Source: Anaerolineae bacterium (lineage in GTDB: Bacteria > Chloroflexota > Anaerolineae > JACIWP01). Taken from it: a stretch of DNA of 6,958 nt. The notes under the pieces were generated by a model. It had not been told where the DNA came from. It made no database searches and worked only from the letters and a program-made list of their open reading frames with translations. The stretch lies in assembly GCA_014360855.1 (NCBI GenBank), contig JACIWP010000175.1, forward strand, positions 1 to 6,958. Direction: 5' to 3'. Positions 1 to 5,253 of the stretch are shown one piece after another (positions within the stretch are counted from its first letter, which is position 1; each line of letters begins with the position of its first letter). A program made the position numbers and the translations under genes.

Positions 1-228
1 GACCTGCACGCTGGGCTTGATGCCGGCCTCTATCAGCAGACGCAGGAGCTTCAGCGCGGCGTTGGCGACAATGCGGATATGCACCTCGCCGTGATCGCTG
101 ATGCCCGAACGGTCCACAGCGTTGATATTGGCACACTGCCAGAGCTGATGCAGTTCCGCGTCGGTGTTGACCTTTTCCATCAACCTTTGCAGGTGTTCGT
201 TATGCCTGGCCGGCAGATTGATCGGCAT
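1..228 (-). CDS. HD-domain phosphohydrolase, N-terminal part (3' end outside window)
   Basis: Seventy-six codons read from ATG at 228 to the window edge without a stop; the C-terminal part is missing. The protein opens MPINLPARHNEHLQRLMEKV. Residues 33-50 contain an NINAVD segment followed by SDHGEVH (Asp45, His46, His50), the pattern that starts the metal-binding site in a family of HD-superfamily hydrolases. A leucine-rich helix (about residues 52-67) follows. HD proteins are metal-dependent phosphohydrolases, often acting on nucleotides or cyclic nucleotides; the substrate cannot be told from this fragment. The later HD ligands lie outside the window, so activity cannot be judged. The start is fixed by AGGAGG six bases upstream, and the first 29 bases overlap the 3' end of recF, so the gene is probably translated from the same operon mRNA. 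Family assignment is from motif memory; moderate confidence. Confidence 0.72.
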   Translation of the reverse strand, partial: MPINLPARHNEHLQRLMEKVNTDAELHQLWQCANINAVDRSGISDHGEVHIRIVANAALKLLRLLIEAGIKPSVQV

Positions 229-1444
229 CTCCTGCCTCCTCATGATGCTCCTGAAATGAATTCCTCTCGTGATCATTCCACTGCGCGTGCGGGATCAGGT
301 TTCCCTGCCGCACGTGCCAGACCTCAGCCCGGTGTAAAAAGGCCTCGGGAAAATCGCGCAAATCGGTGGTGGTGATGATAGCCTGGTGGGCGCCGGCCAG
401 CAGTTCTGCCATATAGCGCCGGCGCGGCTCATCCAGCTCCGACATCAGGTCATCCAGCAGTAAGAGGGGCGTCTCCCCCGTCTCCCACCGGATGAACTCC
501 GCCTCGGCCAGCTTCAGCGCCAGAGCAGTGGTGCGCTGTTGGCCGCGAGAGCCGAAGGCGCGCAGGTCATAGCCGTCAATAGCGAAAATCAGGTCGTCGC
601 GATGCGGCCCGATCAGGGTCTGGCCGGCGGCGATCTCCCGCCGGCGGTTGGCGGTCAGCTTCGCCAGCATCTGCTCCGCAAGCTCGGCCGGCGCGGAAGG
701 GGTTTCCGTCCCTCCATCGAACAGCGTGGAGCGGTAGCGCATCTCCAGTGCCTCCCCGCCGGCGGTGAGCTGACTCTGGAACTCCGCGGCCAAGCTGGCC
801 AACTGCGCCGCGGCAGAGAGCCGGCGCGCCAGCAGTGCGCCCCCATGTTCCGCCAGCCTGGCATCCCAGAAGACCAACTGTTCCAGGTCTCCGCCGGCCT
901 CCCGCAGGATGCGGAGCAGACGGTTCCGCCGCTCCAGCACTTGATTGTACTGCATCAGGTGAGAGCAGTAGGAGCGGTCCACCTGACAGAGCATGACATC
1001 CAGATAGCGCCGGCGGCCGGCCGGCGAGCCGGCGATCAGCTCGATGTCCTCCGGCCAGAACATGACCACCTTCAGCTCTCCCAGCAGGTCCAGGGCGCGC
1101 TTGGGAACACCATCAATGCGGATCTGCTTGCGGAAGACCATTTGCCCGTTCGTCTGCTGGGTGGGCGCTATGATCAGTTCGAGCCGGCGCGATTCCCCCC
1201 GCTTCTCGATCTCGGCCATCAGCCGGGCGAAGGGCAGGGGTTCACTGCCGGCGCTCCAGGCGATCAACTGCTGGTCCGTCTGGGCATGTGGGGACTTGCT
1301 GGTGGCCAGCAGATACACGGCCTCCAGCAAATTGGTCTTGCCCTGGGCATTGGGGCCCTGCAGGATGGTCAGGGGACAGGGAAAAGCCAGATCGAGATGG
1401 CGGTAATTGCGAAAGTTGACCAGGACCAGATGCTTCAGATACAC
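200..1444 (-). CDS. recF: DNA replication and repair protein RecF
   Basis: A 414-aa RecF, an SMC/ABC-type ATPase that binds gapped DNA and, with RecO and RecR, loads RecA at stalled forks. Visible motifs: Walker A GPNAQGKT at residues 30-37; the family block FWPEDIELIAGSPAGRRRYLD at about 129-149 (in part); IGPHRDD at 278-284; ABC signature GSRGQQR at 298-304; Walker B LLLLDD at 327-332; D-loop SELD at 335-338; and ITTTD at 357-361. All ATPase motifs are present, so it should be functional. Length is slightly above the usual 360-400 aa because of a polar, His/Glu-rich tail after about residue 388. The start is GTG at 1444, with AGGGAAGG nine bases upstream; it gives the normal RecF N-terminus MYLKHLVLVNFRNYR. 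It lies 27 bp after prs and overlaps the HD-domain gene by 29 bp, indicating an operon. Neither dnaN nor gyrB, frequent recF neighbours, is present. Confidence 0.96.
   Translation of the reverse strand: MYLKHLVLVNFRNYRHLDLAFPCPLTILQGPNAQGKTNLLEAVYLLATSKSPHAQTDQQLIAWSAGSEPLPFARLMAEIEKRGESRRLELIIAPTQQTNGQMVFRKQIRIDGVPKRALDLLGELKVVMFWPEDIELIAGSPAGRRRYLDVMLCQVDRSYCSHLMQYNQVLERRNRLLRILREAGGDLEQLVFWDARLAEHGGALLARRLSAAAQLASLAAEFQSQLTAGGEALEMRYRSTLFDGGTETPSAPAELAEQMLAKLTANRRREIAAGQTLIGPHRDDLIFAIDGYDLRAFGSRGQQRTTALALKLAEAEFIRWETGETPLLLLDDLMSELDEPRRRYMAELLAGAHQAIITTTDLRDFPEAFLHRAEVWHVRQGNLIPHAQWNDHERNSFQEHHEEAGDADQSAGQA
235..240 (-). promoter_or_regulatory. Shine-Dalgarno site of the HD-domain gene, inside recF
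   Basis: A perfect AGGAGG on the minus strand, followed by CAGGAG and then ATG at 228. It lies within the last recF codons, so the downstream gene has its own strong ribosome entry despite the overlapping reading frames. It decides the start of the HD-domain gene. Confidence 0.8.
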
Positions 1445-1471
1445 AACCCGTGCCTTCCCTGTCCCAGAACG

Positions 1472-2425
1472 TCAGTACGCGAAGAGGGGCTGGACGGAAC
1501 CGCCCTCGACGTTGCGGCGGATGGTCTCCCCAAAGGCCGGCGCCACCGACAGGATGGTCATGTTGGGAAGCCGTTTTTCCTCGGGGATGGGCACCGTATT
1601 GGAGGTGATGATCTCCTTCAGGTCGAGGCTCTGCAGGCGCTGAATGGCCGGCCCCGTGAACAGCCCATGAGCGCACACCAGTGTGATGGAGCGCGCCCCG
1701 CGTTCGTACAACAACTGTGCGGTACCCACCATCGTGCCGGCGGTGGCGATCTCGTCGTCGTAAATGATGGCGTCCATGCCGTGCACTTCGCCGATCAGGG
1801 AATCCACCTGCACGTGGGCATCGTCAATGCGCTGTTTGCTGACCGCCGCCATGGGAACGCCGAGCTGGCGCGCCAGCTTGCTGGTCTGTTTGGCGCGCCC
1901 CATGTCCGGCGCCACCAGCACAGCACGCGACAAGTCCTTCTGCCGCAGGTATTCGATGAAGATGGGCTGGTCGGAGAGATGGTCCATCGGGACGCTGAAA
2001 AAGCCATGCACTTGCGGGGAGTGCAGGGTCATGGTGATGACGTGGTTCGCGCCGGCGGTGACCAGCAAATCCGCGATCAAGCGGGCGGCGATAGAAATGC
2101 GCGGTTCATCCTTCTTGTCGGAACGGGCGTACGAAAAATAGGGAATCACCGCTGTGATGCGGCGGGCCGAGGCGCCGCGCGCGGCATCACACATCAGGAG
2201 CAGTTCCAGCAGGTGCTCGTTGGCCGGCGGCGACAGCGGCTGGACAATATAGACATCCTTTTCCCGCACGCTGTCCCGTAGCTGGACGAAAAGATTGTCG
2301 TTGGAAAAGCGCCGGGTTTCCGAAGGGCTGAGAGGGATGCCCAAATACGCCGCGATCTCGCATGCGAGGTCACGATGGGCCTGGCCGCTGAACAGCCGGC
2401 AGCGATTGGCAAGATGTTCCGTCAT
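1472..2425 (-). CDS. prs: Ribose-phosphate pyrophosphokinase (PRPP synthetase), divergent active-site loops
   Basis: A 317-aa cytosolic enzyme of normal family length, expected to make PRPP from ribose 5-phosphate and ATP for purine, pyrimidine, NAD, His and Trp synthesis. Visible blocks: RLFSGQAHRDLA near the N-terminus; FSNDNLFVQ at 40-48 (FSDGE-type in classical enzymes); PYFSYARSDKK at 95-105; TLHSPQVHGFF at 133-143 with the metal-ligand His135; PDMGRAKQTSK at 173-183; the catalytic loop K197-Q-R199; and the ribose-5-phosphate loop DDEIATAGT at 223-231. Lys197 and Arg199 match the essential KxR pair. Two loops deviate: classical DDMIDTGGT has Asp where this protein has Ala227, and the PDxGG stretch reads PDMGR. 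It is still best called Prs, not a plain phosphoribosyltransferase, because both halves of the fold are present. The ATG at 2425 has AAGGGG eight bases upstream. It lies 36 bp after the CxxC gene and 27 bp before recF, in one operon. Confidence 0.93.
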   Translation of the reverse strand: MTEHLANRCRLFSGQAHRDLACEIAAYLGIPLSPSETRRFSNDNLFVQLRDSVREKDVYIVQPLSPPANEHLLELLLMCDAARGASARRITAVIPYFSYARSDKKDEPRISIAARLIADLLVTAGANHVITMTLHSPQVHGFFSVPMDHLSDQPIFIEYLRQKDLSRAVLVAPDMGRAKQTSKLARQLGVPMAAVSKQRIDDAHVQVDSLIGEVHGMDAIIYDDEIATAGTMVGTAQLLYERGARSITLVCAHGLFTGPAIQRLQSLDLKEIITSNTVPIPEEKRLPNMTILSVAPAFGETIRRNVEGGSVQPLFAY

Positions 2426-2461
2426 GCGATCATCCCCTTGACAGCACGTTTGCTGGAGGCA

Positions 2462-2773
2462 TCAATCCTCTCGATATTCCGATGGATCGATAAAGGTCCC
2501 TCCCTCGATCACCCGTTCGACGAGCTGGCGGTTGGCGTCGAAATAGAGATACACCTCCACGGGGTTGAAACAGCGCTTGCGGCCGATCAGGGTTTTATGG
2601 GTGAAATACCCCTCTCCTCCTTCCTGGAGGCTCAGGTCGTTGCGCAGATCCACCCGTGTGCGGATGGTTTCGCCGCACTTCCCACACCGGACATACACCC
2701 AGTAGGCGAAGACATCGCCGGCCTCCGCACGCCTTCCGCCCAGCGTCTGTCGTATCTTATCCCACAGCCCCAT
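2462..2773 (-). CDS. Conserved-looking 103-aa CxxC protein of unknown function
   Basis: I do not recognise a named family. The 103-aa protein begins MGLWDKIRQTLGG, then has an aromatic strand (FAYWVYV, residues 22-28) leading into CGKCGE with Cys30 and Cys33, half of a zinc-ribbon-like knuckle. TRVDLRNDLS (39-48) follows, then Cys68 and a beta-like segment (VEVYLYFDANRQL, 72-84). A third cysteine but no clear second CxxC makes zinc binding uncertain; it might need a dimer or partner. There is no signal peptide or membrane segment, so it is probably cytosolic. The frame is open to 2806, but ATG at 2773 is chosen because GGAGG sits six bases before it and the upstream extension (MRVARQKRRCR) has no such signal. 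It is the first gene of the operon with prs and recF and is adjacent to the oriC candidate; that position invites, but does not prove, a role linked to replication or nucleotide supply. Confidence 0.82.
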   Translation of the reverse strand: MGLWDKIRQTLGGRRAEAGDVFAYWVYVRCGKCGETIRTRVDLRNDLSLQEGGEGYFTHKTLIGRKRCFNPVEVYLYFDANRQLVERVIEGGTFIDPSEYRED

Positions 2774-2779
2774 CCTGCA

Positions 2780-2784
2780 CCTCC
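2780..2784 (-). promoter_or_regulatory. Shine-Dalgarno site of the CxxC gene
   Basis: GGAGG on the minus strand with the six-base spacer TGCAGG before ATG at 2773. It selects this start over the in-frame upstream ATG at 2806. Confidence 0.75.
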
Positions 2785-2808
2785 GTTTCTGCCTGGCCAC
2801 CCGCAAGC

Positions 2809-2838
2809 ATTATACCACAGAGCAGGCCGGTTTCTGAA
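2809..2838 (-). promoter_or_regulatory. Sigma-70-type extended -10 promoter for the CxxC-prs-recF-HD operon
   Basis: On the minus strand, a perfect TATAAT (2809-2814) is preceded by TGG, giving the extended -10 form TGnTATAAT. The best -35 is TTCAGA (2833-2838, four of six matches) at an 18-bp spacing; extended -10 promoters tolerate a weak -35. The predicted start is near 2802, giving a leader of about 28 nt that includes the GGAGG site. It is the only convincing promoter I see for the four minus-strand genes to its left. Its -35 overlaps the inverted repeat at 2827-2843. Confidence 0.7.
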
Positions 2839-2843
2839 ACCGG
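2827..2843. repeat. 7-bp inverted repeat over the operon promoter -35 region
   Basis: CCGGTTT, a three-base centre CTG, then AAACCGG: perfect arms centred over the -35 area of the operon promoter, between that promoter's -10 and the AT-rich part of the origin. It could be a repressor operator or a cruciform-prone element. It lacks the T-run of a terminator on either strand. Confidence 0.5.
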
Positions 2844-2871
2844 AAAGGGAAGCGCGGCGCGCTCGTATCAA

Positions 2872-2934
2872 GATCTCAATCATATATATCCCTTGGTAGA
2901 GCATATTAGTTATAGTAGTCGTTATAGTAAGGAC
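2872..2934. other. Candidate DNA unwinding element with DnaA-trio-like triplets
   Basis: A locally AT-rich stretch in G+C-rich surroundings, including ATATATAT at 2882-2889 and two copies of GTTATAGTA (2909-2917 and 2921-2929) 12 bp apart. On the plus strand, TAG or TAA triplets fall in one phase at 2907, 2913, 2916, 2925 and 2928. They end four bases (GGAC) before a DnaA box variant at 2935. DnaA-trios are TAG/TAA repeats (written 3'-[G/A]AT-5') that sit next to a GC-rich spacer and a box and guide DnaA onto single-stranded DNA. The spacing and polarity agree with that layout; the repeat is imperfect (five of eight triplets). Confidence 0.6.
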
Positions 2935-2943
2935 TGGGGATAA
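2935..2943 (-). promoter_or_regulatory. DnaA box variant TTATCCCCA next to the AT-rich element
   Basis: One mismatch to TTATCCACA, read on the minus strand (the same direction as dnaA transcription). It is the box nearest the triplet-repeat stretch, so it would be the one positioning DnaA for melting. The identical variant recurs at 3263-3271 on the other strand. Confidence 0.6.
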
Positions 2944-3069
2944 GTGGACAACCGGCCCGGCCCCCCGATATATTGGGGACAGTGCTCGTCGTATAGCTAG
3001 ATGACAGATACGGAGGGATGAGGAGCATCTCCTTTCCTCTGGACAAGGTGTGCAGGAAGCGCAGTGCCT

Positions 3070-3149
3070 TGTGGAAAAGTCCTATGCCGATATGTGGCAT
3101 CGAAACGGGATAACCGACTGCTGTGGATTGCTGTGGCAGGTTTTCCACA
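3070..3149. promoter_or_regulatory. Central cluster of DnaA-box-like sequences
   Basis: Reverse TTTTCCACA at 3070-3078, reverse near-box at 3122-3130 (TGTGGATTG) and forward TTTTCCACA at 3141-3149. CTGTGG occurs at 3121-3126 and again ten bases later at 3131-3136, and the inverted CCACAG lies at 3145-3150. Each has one or two mismatches to the consensus, so these would be lower-affinity sites. The ten-base step puts the two CTGTGG copies on the same helix face. Confidence 0.5.
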
Positions 3150-3214
3150 GCCCTATATCTCGTTGTTCCCCCATGGGGAAGGCATAAATTTATACCCCTC
3201 CCCGGGCATGAAAG

Positions 3215-3248
3215 AAGCCCGCCGGCCCTTTATAGCGCCGGCGGGCTT
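3215..3248 (-). terminator. Hairpin terminator downstream of dnaA
   Basis: Perfect 12-bp arms, AAGCCCGCCGGC (3215-3226) and GCCGGCGGGCTT (3237-3248), with a ten-base loop. Read on the minus strand, the stem starts 31 bases after the dnaA stop and is followed by TTCTTTC, a modest U-tract. On the plus strand it is followed by TCTATT, so it could work in both directions. It lies within the origin and would keep dnaA transcription from running into the melting region. Confidence 0.75.
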
Positions 3249-3262
3249 TCTATTCCCCAAAG

Positions 3263-3312
3263 TTATCCCCAAAACGGGCTATTTATCCACAGTTTTGAGC
3301 GCTTTATCCACA
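3263..3312 (+). promoter_or_regulatory. Phased array of three DnaA boxes over the dnaA stop codon
   Basis: TTATCCCCA at 3263, TTATCCACA at 3283 and TTATCCACA at 3304, all in the same orientation, with start-to-start steps of 20 and 21 bases (about two helical turns). The two perfect boxes lie inside dnaA, where each encodes Val-Asp-Lys; the first lies just beyond the stop. They are the best initiator sites in the window. Confidence 0.85.
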
Positions 3313-4682
3313 GCGTGCGGGATGGAGTGACTGCCCTGCGCCGGCTGGTTCAGGGCCTCGCGCAGGTTGAGGTAGTCTCGCCGCACGCCGGCGTCCTCTT
3401 CGATGAGCCGGCCCAGCTTCTCGCAGGCGTAGAGCACCGTGGTATGGTCGCGCCCGCCCAACCGCTCGCCGATCTGTGGGAGAGAAAGCTCCAGTTCGGA
3501 TCGCAGGAGATACATGGCCATCTGACGGGCGAAGGCGATTTCTTTGCTTCGTTTTTTGCCCAGCAGGTCCTCGACCCGCAGATGGTAGTAGCCGGCGACA
3601 GCGCGCAGAACGGCCTCCGGGTCCAGGTTCTGCGCGCGCAGGACGATATCCTGCAGTGCCTGGGCCGCCAGATCCACTGTCAGCGGCGCGCCCATCATGT
3701 TGGCATAGATGATGACCCGGTTGAGGCTTCCTTCCAGCTCGCGGATGTTGCTCTGCACCTTGCGGGCGATGAACTCCAGCACCGCGTCGGGCACCGTGAT
3801 GTTGTGCGTATCCGCCTTATTGCGCAGGATGGCCAGGCGGGTCTCGAAATCGGGCGGGCTGATGTCCGCCATGAGACCGCCTTCGAAGCGGGAGCGAAGC
3901 CGCTCCTCCAGGGCGTTGATGGCCTTGGGCGGCCGGTCGCTGGTGATGACGATCTGGCGGTTGGCGGCGTGCAGGGCGTTGAAGGTATGGAAGAACTCCT
4001 CCTGGGTGCTTTCCTTGCCGGCGATGAACTGGATGTCATCGATCAACAGCACGTCGATCGAGCGGTATTTCTCTCGGAACTGCACGGTGGTTTGGTTGCG
4101 GATGGCGTTGATCAGCTCATTGGTGAACTGTTCGGACGAGACATAGCGCACGCTTCTGCCGTGCTGTAAGGCATAGTGGCCGATGGCATGGAGCAGGTGG
4201 GTTTTCCCCAGGCCGACGCCGCCGTACAGGAATAAGGGGTTATAGGCCGCCGCCGGCCGCTCCGCCACGGAGCGCGCCGCCGCATGGGCCAGCCGGTTGT
4301 TGGGGCCGACGACAAAGGTCTCGAAGGTGTATTTCTCGTTGAGCTGGGCCTCAGCGCTGGAACGCGCATAGGCCGCCGGCGTCCAGAGGGTGTCGGTAAG
4401 AAGAGGGCCGGCTTCCTGCTCGCTCAACTCATAGCTCTTGGGATGAACGGCAAAGCGCACCTCGACCGAGCGCCCCATGAGGTTGGTCAGCGTGCGCTTG
4501 ATCAGCCCCAATAAGCGGTTTTCCAGCCATTCCTTGGCGAAGTTGCTCTGTACTCCGATGATAAAAACCCCATCCTCGAACCCAATGACCGATGTCTGCT
4601 TGACCCAGGTCTCGAATGTAGCCCGCGTCATCTGCAACTGGAGCTCGCCCAGTGCCGCCTGCCATATCTGGTTGGGATTCAT
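3279..4682 (-). CDS. dnaA: Chromosomal replication initiator protein DnaA
   Basis: A 467-aa AAA+ initiator that binds DnaA boxes and melts oriC in its ATP form. Domain I is at about residues 1-80 (MNPNQIWQAALGELQLQM), followed by a short linker II to about 112. The AAA+ domain has Walker A GGVGLGKT at 154-161, Walker B VLLIDD at 211-216, sensor I ITSDRP at 246-251, arginine-finger block RLRSRF with Arg265, and the sensor II region SNIRELEGSLNRV at 311-323. Domain IV has the basic stretch KKRSKEIAFARQMAM at 376-390 and the DNA-reading signature GGRDHTTVLYACEKL at 409-423. All catalytic and DNA-binding motifs are intact. The frame stays open to an ATG at 4709, but 4682 is chosen because it gives the usual DnaA N-terminus and has GGAG ten bases upstream. 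A tail of about 22 residues after 445 ends in a VDK repeat encoded by DnaA boxes. It is followed by a terminator and oriC, not by dnaN. Confidence 0.97.
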   Translation of the reverse strand: MNPNQIWQAALGELQLQMTRATFETWVKQTSVIGFEDGVFIIGVQSNFAKEWLENRLLGLIKRTLTNLMGRSVEVRFAVHPKSYELSEQEAGPLLTDTLWTPAAYARSSAEAQLNEKYTFETFVVGPNNRLAHAAARSVAERPAAAYNPLFLYGGVGLGKTHLLHAIGHYALQHGRSVRYVSSEQFTNELINAIRNQTTVQFREKYRSIDVLLIDDIQFIAGKESTQEEFFHTFNALHAANRQIVITSDRPPKAINALEERLRSRFEGGLMADISPPDFETRLAILRNKADTHNITVPDAVLEFIARKVQSNIRELEGSLNRVIIYANMMGAPLTVDLAAQALQDIVLRAQNLDPEAVLRAVAGYYHLRVEDLLGKKRSKEIAFARQMAMYLLRSELELSLPQIGERLGGRDHTTVLYACEKLGRLIEEDAGVRRDYLNLREALNQPAQGSHSIPHAVDKALKTVDK

Positions 4683-5034
4683 GTGCTCACAACTCCACAA
4701 TGTGGGCATGGTCGTGTGTCTGCAGTGTGCTACGAGCCAGGATAGAAACGTATCTTTTTTGTGCTTTTTCTTGAGAAGATAGGCCGCTGTGCTATAACGA
4801 CAAGGATTTCCCCATTCCGCGGAAGGACCACCGGCGCTCTACAATAAGAGACACGCTGTATCAGCGGTTTCAGGAACAGGACGTGTCCTCTCCTTGCGCA
4901 GAAATGTTGGTACCGTTTTTGTCACCTTGTTTTTGGAGAGGCCAGTGGATGGGGCGCGTACCGCTGACCTCACGCGGTAAAGCTGGGAGAAGTGCCGCAG
5001 ACGATGCAGTGGGGTGTCTGGGCAACCGATGATT

Positions 5035-5063
5035 ATCATAGCAGAAACTGCGTTTTTTGGCAA
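5035..5063 (-). promoter_or_regulatory. Sigma-70-type promoter for dnaA
   Basis: On the minus strand, TTGCCA (5058-5063, five of six) and TATGAT (5035-5040, five of six) are separated by exactly 17 bp. TGC directly before the -10 adds the extended -10 feature. The start would be near 5028, giving a leader of about 345 nt before dnaA. ATGAT-T-ATCAT, a perfect inverted repeat at 5029-5039, overlaps the -10 and start site and could be an operator. A weaker alternative closer to the gene (TTGTCG, 16 bp, TATCTT, around 4776-4803) cannot be excluded. Confidence 0.65.
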
Positions 5064-5132
5064 TGCCCCGGATGGGGCTTGGGGGCCTTCCGGGAGCATT
5101 TTCCGGCCCGCCGGCCGGCGCCTCCGAAGATA

Positions 5133-5166
5133 CTTTTCCACAACCTGTAGTGGAAAAGTGGAAAAG
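5133..5166. repeat. Inverted plus tandem DnaA-box-like repeats upstream of dnaA
   Basis: CTTTTCCAC (5133-5141) and its exact reverse complement GTGGAAAAG (5150-5158) are separated by eight bases. A second tandem copy of TGGAAAAG follows directly (5159-5166). The first arm extends to TTTTCCACA (5134-5142), one mismatch from the DnaA box and identical to boxes at 3070 and 3141. It lies about 70 bp upstream of the dnaA promoter -35, so it could serve autoregulation or form the upstream half of a bipartite origin. Confidence 0.6.
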
Positions 5167-5187
5167 GGCATACTAATTGTAGGGGGA

Positions 5188-5197
5188 GGGATATCCC
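5188..5197. repeat. Palindrome GGGATATCCC
   Basis: A perfect 10-bp palindrome between the DnaA-box-like repeats and the mazG promoter. The 9-mer GGGATATCC recurs at 6865-6873 in the leader of the right-edge gene. No role can be assigned; a shared operator is possible but two short sites are weak evidence. Confidence 0.35.
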
Positions 5198-5210
5198 AAG
5201 CTTAAAACCG

Positions 5211-5222
5211 GCCGCCGGCGGC
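5211..5222. repeat. Palindrome GCCGCCGGCGGC
   Basis: A perfect 12-bp palindrome followed by AATTTTTA on the plus strand. It resembles a short terminator but has no gene upstream on that strand to terminate. It contains the over-used hexamer GCCGGC, which may be its whole explanation. Confidence 0.4.
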
Positions 5223-5253
5223 AATTTTTAAGGAGTTATTGTCCAATGCCGGT

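Larger units (their letters stand above)
2872..3312. other. oriC: Candidate chromosomal replication origin (downstream part of oriC)
   Basis: This covers most of the gene-free stretch 2774-3278 plus the last codons of dnaA. DnaA-box-like 9-mers: TTATCCACA at 3283-3291 and 3304-3312 (perfect, plus strand); TTATCCCCA at 3263-3271 (plus) and, reversed, at 2935-2943; TTTTCCACA at 3141-3149 (plus) and, reversed, at 3070-3078; TGTGGATTG at 3122-3130 (two mismatches). Boxes on the left face one way and those on the right the other. The AT-rich, triplet-patterned stretch at 2872-2934 lies beyond the leftmost box. Minor palindromes: TTCCCC/GGGGAA at 3166-3180 and ATAAATTTAT at 3184-3193. The order dnaA end, boxes, AT-rich stretch, next gene is that of incC in Bacillus subtilis. 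No protein-coding frame here is credible. Confidence 0.8.

Noticed and set aside
539..2281. A 580-codon open frame on the plus strand opposite recF and prs.
   Set aside because: It is antisense to two clear genes, has a low-complexity Gln/Gly/Arg-rich composition and no family motif; it is a by-product of G+C-rich codon use.
2438..2466. TTGACA on the plus strand at 2438 as a promoter -35.
   Set aside because: The hexamer 17 bp away is ATCAAT, a poor -10, and there is no plus-strand gene downstream.
3123..4169. A 348-codon plus-strand open frame opposite dnaA and running through the origin.
   Set aside because: It mirrors dnaA, has no recognisable domain, and crosses the terminator and box array.
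5061..5098. G+C-rich inverted repeats (GCCCC/GGGGC and a longer bulged stem) as a terminator.
   Set aside because: There is no T-run on a suitable strand and no upstream gene; more likely local composition next to the dnaA promoter.
4839..5171. A 110-codon minus-strand frame in the dnaA-mazG gap.
   Set aside because: The residue pattern is irregular and Arg/Pro-rich, there is no ribosome site, and it covers the dnaA promoter and the box-like repeats.
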